A stretch of DNA of 64,000 nt from Bartonella sp. M0177 (GTDB lineage Bacteria; Pseudomonadota; Alphaproteobacteria; Rhizobiales; Rhizobiaceae), in contig NZ_JACFOY010000001.1 of the NCBI RefSeq assembly GCF_016102285.1, positions 62,001 to 126,000 of the forward strand, written 5' to 3'. The position numbers and the translations under genes are program-made. Below are positions 19,114 through 27,793 of the stretch, one piece after another; within the stretch, counting starts at the first letter, position 1, and each line of letters starts with the position of its first letter. The notes beneath the pieces are model-generated. The model was not told the DNA's origin, made no database searches, and saw nothing but the letters and a program-made list of their open reading frames with translations.

Positions 19114-19961
19114 GAACGGGCCTCTCGCGGGTCAAGCGTCAGGTTATGACGGCGGATTTCATAGAGCATGACGCCGGTTGCCACAGCAAGATTGAGTGAA
19201 TCAGCACGTCCCGCTTGCGGAATACGGGCAAGTTGGTCGCAACTATCAGCAAGATTATCCGGAAGGCCTTGTTGTTCGTTGCCCATAAAAAGAATGATAG
19301 GACCCTTTTTATAGTCGATTGTGCGGTAATCGACAGATCCTTTTAAATGTGTACCGATGATTTGGCCGTGAAATCCGGTGCGCCATTTTAAAAACTCGTC
19401 AGCACTCATTTTAAAAAGCGGAAGGGCAAAAATCGAGCCCATGGTTGCGCGTACCGTTTCAAGGGAATAGGGGTCGGTTGTGTCGCCAACAAGGATAAGT
19501 CCTTTTGCCCCGACTGCATCGGCTGTGCGAATAATGGTCCCGAGATTGCCGGGGTCACGAATGCGATCGAGTGCAACATAGACATCCTCTCCCTTGGCGT
19601 TGAAGCTAGACATGTCATGCCAGCGTTGTTCGAAAACACCGACCACCATTTGCGGATTGTCGCGCCGTGTGACAGATTCCATAACCTTCTGGTTTGCTTC
19701 GATGATGAGACCACCGGAAGCTTTCGTGCGGGCTGCCGTTTTTTCAATCAACGGGTTGCCTAGCCCGGCTTTGGAAAACAGAAGTGTGCGTATTGTCCAG
19801 CCGAGATCGAGAGCATCAATAATAAGCTTCAGCCCTTCGGCCATAAAAACGCCCTCACGATCGCGGTTTTTTTTAAGTGACAAGGATTTCATATCCTTGA
19901 TGATCGGATTGGCAAGCGAGGTAATTTCTTTAACCTGACCGTTTTGTCTTTGTGTTGTCAT
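19110..19961 (-). CDS. SpoU/TrmH family RNA 2'-O-methyltransferase
   Basis: 283 residues from MTTQRQNGQ. The C-terminal SPOUT knot shows all three motifs: RDPGNLGTIIRTADAVGAKG, ILFMGNEQQGLP and IPQAGRADSLNLAVATGVML. The N-terminal 30-100 region is the substrate-binding domain seen in RlmB and related rRNA methyltransferases. The target nucleotide is not evident. The frame opens at 20075, but that part lies inside the neighbouring methyltransferase gene; the chosen ATG comes one base after that gene's TAA. It is coupled to lspA downstream. Confidence 0.87.
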   Translation of the reverse strand: MTTQRQNGQVKEITSLANPIIKDMKSLSLKKNRDREGVFMAEGLKLIIDALDLGWTIRTLLFSKAGLGNPLIEKTAARTKASGGLIIEANQKVMESVTRRDNPQMVVGVFEQRWHDMSSFNAKGEDVYVALDRIRDPGNLGTIIRTADAVGAKGLILVGDTTDPYSLETVRATMGSIFALPLFKMSADEFLKWRTGFHGQIIGTHLKGSVDYRTIDYKKGPIILFMGNEQQGLPDNLADSCDQLARIPQAGRADSLNLAVATGVMLYEIRRHNLTLDPREARS

Positions 19962-19962
19962 A

Positions 19963-21117
19963 TTAAAAAATCCAGCGGCTAAAAAGAGAGGTGGAAAGCG
20001 CCCTTTTAGCCTTTTCTTCACGCAAAATAAGTTCACCCGATTCGATGCGCCCGCCAAGGCCGGTAAATTCATCACGCATCAATTCGTGGATTGCAAAAAA
20101 TGAGGCACGTATAGAATAGGCAGTCAATATCACGGCAATCGGATTGTCGGATAAAATAGCGCGACATCCTTTGACCATTTCGGGCAAATGATCGAAAAGT
20201 TGCCATACCTCGCCATGGGGGCCGCGTCCGTAAGCCGGCGGATCAAGTAAAATAATGTCGTAATGTTTGCCGCGACGCCCTTCGCGTTCGACAAATTTCA
20301 TCGCATCATCACAAATCCAGCGAATAGGGCGATCTGTTAACTGTGCAACTTCCTGATTTTCTTTGGCCCATAAAATAGCTTTTTTGGATGCGTCGACATG
20401 GGTGACCTCGGCGCCAGCTCTTGCCGCAATAAGCGAAGCAAGACCGGTATAGCCGAAAAGGTTCAATACCCTGACCGGACGGTTTGCTTTTTTAATCAGC
20501 TCTTCCATAAAACGCCAATGGGCATCCTGCTCGGGAAAAACCCCGACATGGCGAAATGACGTAAAGCGGCCGAGAAATGACATTCCGTCCCATGAAAGCG
20601 GCCATGTCTCGCCAAGTGGCTGTTTTGGAAAATTCCAGCGCCCCATGCCTTCTTCATCGGTATTTCCGGTAAAAATCGCATCGACATCCTGCCAATCTTT
20701 TTCGCTTAATGCCGGTTGCCATAAAGCTTGTCCCTCAGGACGAATAATGCGCAAATTTCCGTAACGTTCGAGTTTGAGGCCATTACCGCTGTCAATCAAT
20801 GCGTAATTTTCGCTTGCTGCCGTCTCAAGAATGACCGGCAATTTTTCTTCGGGCCTTTTTCCTGACGGGCGAGGTAAAAAGCGGCTTTTCATTTCTACTG
20901 TGTTTCCACCCTTGTCGTCGCGAGAAAATTCTTTAGCTGATCGCACTGCGGTATCCGGTGTGTGCGCTTTGTGCAATTTTCCTGAATGATTGGCGCGCAC
21001 AGTTTTCCGTCTTTCAGGCTTATCTCCTGTTTCGAGGGCCTTTTTCGGACCATAGGGAGCACCTTTGCGCGATATTTTTAATCCGCGTTTTTTTTCTTTT
21101 GGGTGTTGTGCTTTCAC
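19963..21117 (-). CDS. Class I SAM-dependent RNA methyltransferase with a basic N-terminal extension
   Basis: 384 residues. The Rossmann methyltransferase domain begins with VLNLFGYTGLASLIAARAGA (motif I) near residue 220, and the catalytic motif IV is ILLDPPAYGRG near 275, as in RlmI/RlmK-type cytosine or guanine methyltransferases. The first 90 residues are rich in lysine and arginine and look disordered, a likely RNA-binding tail. No PUA domain is recognised. It is the first gene of a methyltransferase-methyltransferase-lspA operon. The rRNA site modified is not known. Confidence 0.83.
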   Translation of the reverse strand: MKAQHPKEKKRGLKISRKGAPYGPKKALETGDKPERRKTVRANHSGKLHKAHTPDTAVRSAKEFSRDDKGGNTVEMKSRFLPRPSGKRPEEKLPVILETAASENYALIDSGNGLKLERYGNLRIIRPEGQALWQPALSEKDWQDVDAIFTGNTDEEGMGRWNFPKQPLGETWPLSWDGMSFLGRFTSFRHVGVFPEQDAHWRFMEELIKKANRPVRVLNLFGYTGLASLIAARAGAEVTHVDASKKAILWAKENQEVAQLTDRPIRWICDDAMKFVEREGRRGKHYDIILLDPPAYGRGPHGEVWQLFDHLPEMVKGCRAILSDNPIAVILTAYSIRASFFAIHELMRDEFTGLGGRIESGELILREEKAKRALSTSLFSRWIF

Positions 21118-21575
21118 AATCTGGCATTTTCCATAAATTTCAGGATGTTCTTTGTTTATAAAACATCTTTTTCAAAAAGGTATAGTTTTCTTGCACAGTT
21201 CGAAAGAAGGATTTAGCTCATGGACAACGCGCTCCGCTATCAGGACCAGCATAAAATTTCAGCATGATCATTATTTTAAATTTTTGTTTATGCAGTTTTG
21301 AAAGATGTGGGAGATGTGCTAATCCCAAAAATTTTGTTGAAATTTAAATGGCGGAAGCGATTTTCGGGTGGCGCAAATGTTCAAAAACAACGGATAACGG
21401 CTACCCAAAGAAGCCCGCAAAAAACAATAAACTATGCGCATAAACTTATTGAACCGCCAAAGGCTGATAATCGCGGTTATTCTGTTTAAGTGTGCTCTCC
21501 AAAATTTTAAAAAAATTCCGTGAATAGAAAAGAAAGATGAGTGAAAAAATTCAGCTTGGCTAGCGGGCTTGATAT
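21118..21575. other. Intergenic region with a possible 15-codon leader
   Basis: About 460 bases between the methyltransferase operon and the LapA-domain gene. The only coding-like element is a 15-residue frame at 21220-21267 on the plus strand with a good ribosome site. A 63-codon frame starting with TTG at 21298 is unconvincing. Confidence 0.4.
21220..21267 (+). other. Possible small ORF or gene remnant (15 residues)
   Basis: ATG to TGA encodes MDNALRYQDQHKISA. AAGGA ends eight bases upstream, and TATAGT lies at 21181-21186 as a possible -10 element. No downstream gene on the same strand is close enough for an obvious leader-peptide role. It could equally be a pseudogene start. Function unknown. 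Confidence 0.25.
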
Positions 21576-21911
21576 TCAGGAATGATCAACAACGGTGAGA
21601 TCTGTTTTCGTCAAATCCGGTTTTTTCGACATATCCATTTTAAGCCCTTGTAGTTCGGTTTGTGTGTCTTTCAGGGCTTTACGAAAGCGATGTTGGGTAA
21701 ACCAGACTGTTATTCCGCCAATAATGATACCGATTATGAGCGCGAGAAACAGCCAGACAAACAGCGGAGCATGGTAGACAAGGCTGGTATCGGTTGTATC
21801 AAATGGGTTGAGGCTTAAAGCAACGCTCGCCCGATTGGCAATGATAAAAGCAATCAGGATAATGCCAACCGGAATCAATATGATCAGACTAACGATCTGC
21901 TTTAGGGTCAT
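21576..21911 (-). CDS. LapA-domain (DUF1049) inner-membrane protein
   Basis: 111 residues with two membrane helices: IVSLIILIPVGIILIAFIIA and FVWLFLALIIGIIIGGITVW, followed by a short coiled tail rich in lysine and glutamine. This matches lipopolysaccharide assembly protein A domain proteins, which are very often encoded next to ihfB, as here (four bases after the ihfB stop). The family is linked to envelope assembly in enterobacteria. Its role in this group is not established. Confidence 0.85.
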   Translation of the reverse strand: MTLKQIVSLIILIPVGIILIAFIIANRASVALSLNPFDTTDTSLVYHAPLFVWLFLALIIGIIIGGITVWFTQHRFRKALKDTQTELQGLKMDMSKKPDLTKTDLTVVDHS

Positions 21912-21915
21912 GATG

Positions 21916-22197
21916 TCACTCGTTGTTCAAGCGGTCCCTTAATTCCTTGCCGGTTTTGAAAAACGGAACCCATTTTTCTTCAACCGAAACAGATTCCCCC
22001 GTGCGCGGATTGCGACCGGAACGTGCCGGCCGGTTTTTAACAGAAAACGCACCAAAACCACGTAGTTCAACCCTGTTTCCTTCGGCCAGAGCCGTGGATA
22101 TTTCATCAAATACAGCACTGACAATATTCTCAATATCCCGTTGGAAAAGATGAGGATTGCGGTTAGCGATAATCTGCACAAGTTCCGACTTAATCAA
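21916..22197 (-). CDS. ihfB: Integration host factor, beta subunit
   Basis: 93 residues from a TTG, the standard length. IHF is a DNA-bending heterodimer acting in transcription, replication and recombination. The start [16 protein letters not shown], the beta-arm [20 protein letters not shown] and NPRTGESV are typical. The frame continues upstream to 22284, but only TTG at 22197 gives the family N-terminus, and GGAGG lies five bases before it. A rare start codon behind a strong ribosome site is notable. Confidence 0.93.
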   Translation of the reverse strand: MIKSELVQIIANRNPHLFQRDIENIVSAVFDEISTALAEGNRVELRGFGAFSVKNRPARSGRNPRTGESVSVEEKWVPFFKTGKELRDRLNNE

Positions 22198-22601
22198 GAC
22201 AGCCTCCAATTTTGATCGGCGCAGTGACGACCGCCCCTTTTTAATATCCAAGGCAAATGACGATTCGCCGATCGATAGTCCCATGACTGGCAGGCATTTT
22301 AACTTCCCGTTTTAAAATTCTGCCAGTTGTCCTTCAACATTACAAAATATAGTTGACGTGATAGTTTATTGTCTGTCTATCGCATTTCGTCAACGCTCTT
22401 TAGTTAAAAAATATGCGTAATCATATAAAAATCATGGAAAAAATTGTGTTACCAGCTTTTTCCTCCGGTCAATCTGCAAAAACGATTGAATCCGGCAAAT
22501 GTTGAATAGCGATGAGAATTGCTCTAAATATTGAACTGGTATATGGAACTTCCTTAAGGCGGTTATGATCGCGAAAACGGGTAAAAATTTTTAGGGGTAT
22601 A
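22198..22601. other. Divergent intergenic region between ihfB and lptC
   Basis: About 400 bases holding the promoters of the ihfB-lapA-domain pair and the lpt operon. A TTGACG at 22353 lacks a good -10 partner at the right spacing. No gene, terminator or clear operator is seen. Confidence 0.4.
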
Positions 22602-23249
22602 ATGGACGACAGTTCGGAAATTTTTTCAGCGAGTTATAAATCCGATGCTGTTTTCGATGCTGCCCGGCGTCATTCAGTGCGTGTTCATGTATTGAAATTT
22701 TTGCTGCCCGTCATTGCAATTGTCATTGCGCTGGTTTTTTCATGGTTCACGTTTTTTGCAACACCCGGCACAAGTGACTTGGTTATTTTAAACAATGATC
22801 AGGGAACCAACGGGCAGTTGACAATGACAGACCCCAAGCTTGAAGGCTATACATCGGACAATAAGCCTTATTCATTAAAAGCCAACAAGGCCATCCAAGA
22901 TCCCCGTCATCCGGGCATGATAGAATTGCAGCAGATTATTGCCACTCTTCCTCTCGGGCAGCGTGGTGAAGCTGCTGTCAATGCAGTTGGCGCATTTTAT
23001 GATAATGTTAACGGACGCTTGCAATTTGATAAGCCGTTCGAAATCAAAACAAATGACGGGATGGTTGCCAAACTCGATTCAGCCGACGTGAATTTGTCGA
23101 CAAGCCAATTGAGTACAGACCAATCGGTCGATATTGTTCGCGGTGGACAACATTTGAAGGCGAACGGTTTACAAATACGTGATAATGGACAAGTGTTATT
23201 CTTTAATCGTGGTGTCAGTCTTGTCATCGACAATGCAAATGCGCAATAA
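22602..23249 (+). CDS. lptC: LPS export system periplasmic component LptC
   Basis: 215 residues. One membrane helix near residues 30-52 (VLKFLLPVIAIVIALVFSWF) anchors a periplasmic LptC/DUF1239 beta-jellyroll. LptC receives lipopolysaccharide from LptBFG and passes it to LptA. The order lptC-lptA-lptB supports the call more than the weakly conserved sequence does. The downstream region SADVNLSTSQLSTDQ fits the family. AGGGGTATA lies before the ATG. Confidence 0.87.
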   Translation: MDDSSEIFSASYKSDAVFDAARRHSVRVHVLKFLLPVIAIVIALVFSWFTFFATPGTSDLVILNNDQGTNGQLTMTDPKLEGYTSDNKPYSLKANKAIQDPRHPGMIELQQIIATLPLGQRGEAAVNAVGAFYDNVNGRLQFDKPFEIKTNDGMVAKLDSADVNLSTSQLSTDQSVDIVRGGQHLKANGLQIRDNGQVLFFNRGVSLVIDNANAQ

Positions 23250-23304
23250 GGAATAAAATGGGTGCCTTTAAAAAAGCGGTGTCGGTTTATTTGAGGATTA
23301 TAAA

Positions 23305-23961
23305 ATGAAGCCTTTAAAGCAGTACTTTTCTCACCTTGGTGCAGTTATGGCAACGGGATTGGCTTTCATGAGCCTCGGACAGACGCCGTCATTGGCACAA
23401 CAAACAAATTTCGGTGTCAATCTTTCAGGTGGAAAAGAGCCTGTCGAGCTCAATGCCGATAATCTGGAAATGCGCGATAAAGAAGGTGTCGCTATTTTCA
23501 GCGGCAATGTTTCTGTCGTTCAGGGCGACCGTATTTTGCGAACGTCAAAACTGATTGTGCATTATGCCAAGGCACCTGACGAAGGCAAGAAAGATAAAAC
23601 CGGAGAAGGTAAAGATAAAGACACAAATGCCGACCAAAATGCTTCGGCAAAACCGGCAGCAGCAGGGGCTGGCGGTCTCGGTTCGACAGGTGTCGAAAAA
23701 ATGGAAGCTTCGGGAAAAGTTTACATCAAAACAGCCACACAGGTTGCAACCGGTGATGAAGGTGTTTTCGATGGAAAATCGAAGCTGATGGTTTTGACGG
23801 GCAAACGCGTCATTTTGGCAGATGGTGATAATGTGGCGACCGGTTGTAAATTGACCGCCCATATGGATACTGGAAAAGCTTTCCTTGAAAGCTGTAAATC
23901 GGCGGGACAGAATGGTCGTGTTTCGATCATTATGAATCGCAACGAACAAAACGGAAAATGA
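23305..23961 (+). CDS. lptA: LPS transport periplasmic protein LptA (OstA-like)
   Basis: 218 residues with a signal peptide ending near TPSLAQQ. The OstA fold is shown by VELNADNLEMRDKEGVAIFS and GNVSVVQGDRILR, with the second half KMEASGKVYIKTATQVATGD. LptA bridges the periplasm between LptC and LptD. A charged, low-complexity insert (lysine, aspartate and alanine, about residues 90-125) interrupts the jellyroll, as in other rhizobial LptA proteins. lptB begins seven bases later. Confidence 0.9.
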   Translation: MKPLKQYFSHLGAVMATGLAFMSLGQTPSLAQQTNFGVNLSGGKEPVELNADNLEMRDKEGVAIFSGNVSVVQGDRILRTSKLIVHYAKAPDEGKKDKTGEGKDKDTNADQNASAKPAAAGAGGLGSTGVEKMEASGKVYIKTATQVATGDEGVFDGKSKLMVLTGKRVILADGDNVATGCKLTAHMDTGKAFLESCKSAGQNGRVSIIMNRNEQNGK

Positions 23962-23968
23962 GCGTTTT

Positions 23969-24772
23969 ATGTCACAAAGTGATTCGCAAGTGGCTTTTGA
24001 ACAGATCGCCTATGGAGAAGGTTCGGGCAACAATCTGAAGGAACGCCTCAAAGGGACACTGGCTGCTCGCGATTTAACGAAAACCTATCGTGGGCGTCAG
24101 GTTGTCAAAGGCGTGTCTTTCGGCGTGCGCGCAGGAGAGATCGTCGGTATTCTCGGTCCCAACGGAGCCGGTAAAACGACATGTTTCTATATGGTGACCG
24201 GACTCGTCGAGGTTGATAGCGGTAGCATCGAGATTGACGGTTTTGATGTGACGGATATGCCAATGTACCGCCGCTCACGTTTGGGCATCGGTTATTTGCC
24301 GCAAGAGGCTTCCATTTTTCGGGGGCTTTCGGTGGAAGACAATATCAAAGCGGTTTTGGAAGTGGTCGAAAAAGACCGCAAGAAACGCGAGGAAGAGCTT
24401 GACGCGCTTCTTGATGAATTCAAGATTGCGCATTTGCGCAAAAGTCCGTCTTTAGCGCTTTCAGGCGGCGAAAGACGGCGTCTGGAAATTGCCCGTGCAC
24501 TGGCTTCACGTCCCAACTTCATGCTGCTTGACGAACCTTTCGCCGGTATTGATCCGATTGCTATTGCTGATATTCAGCAATTGGTACGCCATTTGAAAAG
24601 TCGTGGCATCGGCGTCTTGGTAACCGATCATAATGTTCGTGAAACATTGGGGCTTGTCGACCGCGCCTATATTATCCACGATGGTCAGGTTCTAACCCAC
24701 GGGCAGCCGGATGATATTGTCACCAATGCGGATGTACGCCGACTTTATCTTGGCGACCAATTCTCGCTATAA
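23969..24772 (+). CDS. lptB: LPS export ABC transporter ATPase LptB
   Basis: 267 residues. The ATPase drives extraction of lipopolysaccharide from the inner membrane with LptFG, which are not in this window. Walker A is GPNGAGKTT near residue 68, the signature is LSGGERRR near 165, and Walker B is FMLLDEPFAGIDP near 185. The first 25 residues extend beyond enterobacterial LptB. The Y-loop region GYLPQEASIFRGL is typical. Its stop codon runs into an inverted repeat. Confidence 0.95.
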   Translation: MSQSDSQVAFEQIAYGEGSGNNLKERLKGTLAARDLTKTYRGRQVVKGVSFGVRAGEIVGILGPNGAGKTTCFYMVTGLVEVDSGSIEIDGFDVTDMPMYRRSRLGIGYLPQEASIFRGLSVEDNIKAVLEVVEKDRKKREEELDALLDEFKIAHLRKSPSLALSGGERRRLEIARALASRPNFMLLDEPFAGIDPIAIADIQQLVRHLKSRGIGVLVTDHNVRETLGLVDRAYIIHDGQVLTHGQPDDIVTNADVRRLYLGDQFSL

Positions 24773-24809
24773 TTTTATATCGCGTGCAACCGCCACCCGA
24801 TATAAAATT
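24771..24809. repeat. 12-bp inverted repeat overlapping the lptB stop
   Basis: AATTTTATATCG and CGATATAAAATT are perfect complements separated by 15 bases, and the first arm includes the end of the TAA stop. The arms are AT-rich and there is no strong T-tail, so it may be a weak terminator or an mRNA 3' stabiliser. Confidence 0.5.
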
Positions 24810-25368
24810 TCATGCTTTTTGACAGATTGATCCTACCCACTCACGATGGGATCAAACTATTGTCGGTCTGTGGTACGTTATTTCGCGAAAATAAAAAGTA
24901 CCGGCAAAGAAATGCCGATAATACGCCTGCTACAAATATGAATGGGCCCGTCGGTAATTCTTATTTCAAAGTTTATCATAAAACCGCTTATTAGCCGTTG
25001 TGATGGCGCGCTTTGTAAGTGTTTGGATAGCTTTTAAAGATTGCCATATAAAAGAAAAACTAGTGTTCCGGAAACCTATTTATCGGGCTGTTTTTTCCTC
25101 AAAAATTTGGCCGACAAGATCATCAGGAAGCGGTTCGGAAATTCATATAATTTTAGTTTTCTGCGACGACATGTATGATCTCAAATCGCGGACAAGAATG
25201 GAAGCTTGTTATTTTTCTCATTTTTTAGTTGACAAGCAAGGATCATACCATTTTCGATGAGGAGAAGAATTTTAACAAATTTTACGACCGAGGTTACAAA
25301 AACCGGTTCGTTTTGTGTGATGTTCATTGGCCATTTCGCGTGGGGTCCATTGGGGAGGAATAAGGTTT
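24810..25368. other. Long gap between lptB and rpoN
   Basis: About 560 bases with no supported gene. Two short plus-strand frames (24812-24994 and 25000-25260) lack ribosome sites and family resemblance. It contains one copy of a 20-bp sequence also found upstream of ahcY. It should carry the rpoN promoter, which I could not place with confidence. Confidence 0.4.
24967..24986 (+). repeat. 20-bp intergenic sequence, copy 1 (lptB-rpoN gap)
   Basis: This 20-mer contains the perfect palindrome TTTATCATAAA and is repeated exactly, in the same orientation, at 54990-55009 before ahcY. The flanks are not obviously related. Confidence 0.6.
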
Positions 25369-26931
25369 ATGGCACTGTCACCCTCTTTTGAGCTTCGTCA
25401 GTCACAATCACTGGTGATGACTCCCCAGTTGATGCAGTCGATCAAGCTTCTTCAGATGACGGCTGCTGAACTTGAACATTTTATTGAGGAGGCTTTGGAA
25501 AAAAATCCCTTGCTCGAACGTCAAAATGGGCAAGAAATTACAAGCAAAACCGATAACGAAGCCGATACCAATAGCGACGCTCAAACCAATAATGTGTTCG
25601 ACAATTCCTCAGGCACGCCTGAAAATTTCGAGAAAAATGTCGATAGTGATCGAAATCTCTACGAGACACCTGATCCGGAAACATTATCCAATATGTTTGA
25701 TGGAGGCGACGAAGCTGTCTTTTCGCAAAAATCTTCGCAAGAATATTTTGGGGAAAAAGAATATTCATCCGATTGGTCGACATCATTCATTGGATCTTCG
25801 CCAATTGAAGATGTGAATATTGTCGAAACCGTTGCATATAAACCTGGCTTGCAGGATTTTATTGGCGAGCAAATCGGCTTTGCATTCAAAACTAAAGAGG
25901 AACACGATATTGCGTGCTATCTTTCTTCCGAACTTGATGAAGCGGGATATTTTACCGGTTCGGTTGATAAAGTAGCTGATGAATTGTCAGTTTCAGAAAA
26001 ATTGGTTCACAATATTCTGAAGCGTTTACAACAGCTCGACCCGCCGGGCATATTTGCCACCTCACTTTGCGAATGTTTGTCATTGCAACTCGAGCGGCAA
26101 AACCGCCTTGATCCGGCAATCAGTGTCATACTCGATAATCTCCCGCTTTTGGCCAAACGTGATTTTGTCACGCTTTCCAGACTTTCCGGTCTCGAAGAAA
26201 GCGAAGTTGTCGATATATTGAACGAGATTCGCAGTCTCGATCCCAAACCGGGGACAGCTTATAGCGCATCGACACCAATCCCTGTTGTGCCTGATGTGAT
26301 TATTTCCGAGAATCCGAATGGAGAATTTACTGTTGAACTCAATCGCGAGGTATTGCCAAAACTTGTTATTCATCGCGATTATATTGTCAAAATCGGCAAA
26401 GAGAATGTTGATCGCAGTTTCATCAGTAATTGTTTCCAGAATGCCAACTGGTTGCTCAAAGCGCTCGATCAGCGTGAACGCACACTCATCACAGTCAGTG
26501 CCGAAATTGCCCGCCACCAGCAAGAATTTTTGCGTCGGGGTGTTTCTTTTTTAAAACCTCTCACGCTGGCAACAGTAGCCGAAGCGGTTCACATGCATGA
26601 ATCGACGATAAGTCGGGTAACCGCCAATAAATATGTGGCAACTCCGCGAGGCATCTTCGAAATGCGCAGCTTTTTTTCAGCAGCTCTGCAATCCACAGAT
26701 GGCGGGGAACAATATGCAGCCGAAGCGGTACGTCAACGTATTCGCAAATTGATCGACAGCGAAACTGCCGATCATGTGCTTTCCGATGATACACTTGTCC
26801 AATTGCTCAAAAAAGAGAACATTGATATAGCCCGTCGCACCGTAGCCAAATATAGAGAAATGATGAATATTTCCTCGTCAGTATTGCGTCGTAGAGAAAA
26901 GAAACGTCAAATTCATACAACTATAGATTGA
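25369..26931 (+). CDS. rpoN: RNA polymerase sigma-54 factor
   Basis: 520 residues from MALSPSFELRQSQSLVMTPQ, preceded by GGAGGAATAAGG. The ATG at 25369 is preferred to the upstream frame start at 25327. Region I (residues 1-50) is glutamine and leucine rich, region II (about 50-150) is acidic, followed by the core-binding part, the helix-turn-helix around VAEAVHMHESTISRVTANKY, and the RpoN box ARRTVAKYRE near residue 487. Sigma-54 directs transcription from -24/-12 promoters with enhancer-binding activators. Position between lptB and hpf-ptsN is the classic arrangement. Confidence 0.96.
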   Translation: MALSPSFELRQSQSLVMTPQLMQSIKLLQMTAAELEHFIEEALEKNPLLERQNGQEITSKTDNEADTNSDAQTNNVFDNSSGTPENFEKNVDSDRNLYETPDPETLSNMFDGGDEAVFSQKSSQEYFGEKEYSSDWSTSFIGSSPIEDVNIVETVAYKPGLQDFIGEQIGFAFKTKEEHDIACYLSSELDEAGYFTGSVDKVADELSVSEKLVHNILKRLQQLDPPGIFATSLCECLSLQLERQNRLDPAISVILDNLPLLAKRDFVTLSRLSGLEESEVVDILNEIRSLDPKPGTAYSASTPIPVVPDVIISENPNGEFTVELNREVLPKLVIHRDYIVKIGKENVDRSFISNCFQNANWLLKALDQRERTLITVSAEIARHQQEFLRRGVSFLKPLTLATVAEAVHMHESTISRVTANKYVATPRGIFEMRSFFSAALQSTDGGEQYAAEAVRQRIRKLIDSETADHVLSDDTLVQLLKKENIDIARRTVAKYREMMNISSSVLRRREKKRQIHTTID

Positions 26932-27084
26932 TTTTTGTCGATTGACTTATTGTTGATAAATGACTAGAAGCCGGCTTTAAAAAGTCAGTAATCCGGTCTT
27001 TTCAGGAAAACATACGCTTTGAGTTGCTTCCGCTTGAAGATATCGTTAAACTGCAGAGATCACGAATTATGAACGAGGTTTATA

Positions 27085-27669
27085 ATGAGCTTGCGCATTT
27101 CGGGAAAGCATATGGATATTGGTGAAGCTTTCCGTACGCGGATTGAAGACCGTATCAATGATGCGATTTCAAAATATTTTGCCGGCGGTGTCACAGGACA
27201 TGTTACTGTTGTCAAATCCGGTTCGCGTTTTTCAGCTGAATGCGTATTGCATTTGAGTTCCGGCGCGGTGTTGCAGACAACGGGTCAGGCGCAAGATCCT
27301 CAAGGCGCTTTCGATGCGGCCGCAGAACGTCTGGAAACGCGCCTTCGTCGTTATAAACGTCGTTTGAAATCACGCAGCAACAAGCAAAATGACAATACCG
27401 CTTTTGCCGAATATGCCTATCACATTATGGAACCGGTACCCGATGAAGAGGAGGGCTTGCCGGAAGATTATGCCCCGACGATCGTTGCAGAAACATCAAT
27501 GACATTAAGAGACATGTCTGTCGCCAATGCGGTTGTCGAACTTGATCTGATGGATAATCCGGTATTGGTGTTCCGCAATGCGGTTGATGGAAAAATCAAT
27601 ATTGTCTACCGGCGTGCTGATGGAAATATCGGCTGGATCGACCCCTCATCCATTACTAATAAAGCCTGA
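27085..27669 (+). CDS. hpf: Ribosome hibernation promoting factor, long form
   Basis: 194 residues, the long type. The N-terminal domain (1-105) has the HPF/YfiA fold (MSLRISGKHMDIGEAFRTRI, later LETRLRRYKRRLKS), and the C-terminal domain (about 130-190) is the dimerisation module (SVANAVVELDLMDNPVLVFRN is its core). It binds the 30S decoding region and pairs 70S ribosomes into 100S dimers in stationary phase. It lies between rpoN and ptsN. Confidence 0.94.
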   Translation: MSLRISGKHMDIGEAFRTRIEDRINDAISKYFAGGVTGHVTVVKSGSRFSAECVLHLSSGAVLQTTGQAQDPQGAFDAAAERLETRLRRYKRRLKSRSNKQNDNTAFAEYAYHIMEPVPDEEEGLPEDYAPTIVAETSMTLRDMSVANAVVELDLMDNPVLVFRNAVDGKINIVYRRADGNIGWIDPSSITNKA

Positions 27670-27676
27670 ATAAGGA

Positions 27677-27719
27677 AATTCCTTTTCCCCGTTTTTTCAA
27701 ATGATGAGGAAAAGGGATT
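27677..27719 (+). repeat. Hairpin between hpf and ptsN
   Basis: AATTCCTTTTCC and GGAAAAGGGATT pair over 12 positions with one G-T, around a 19-base loop. It starts 7 bases past the hpf stop. Without a following T-tail it may be an attenuator or a processing site that separates hpf from ptsN expression. Confidence 0.45.
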
Positions 27720-27793
27720 ATCCACACCCTCGATGTTCTCGGCTCGATTTCGCGAGCTTGAGAAAGAATTCGGGATGGAAAAAAGGAAACCAC

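Noticed and set aside
21298..21489. 63-codon plus-strand frame
   Set aside because: Starts with TTG without a ribosome site and has no family resemblance.
24874..24890. Sigma-54-like TGG...GC element in the lptB-rpoN gap
   Set aside because: The spacing between GG and GC is one base too long and the second half does not match TTGC.
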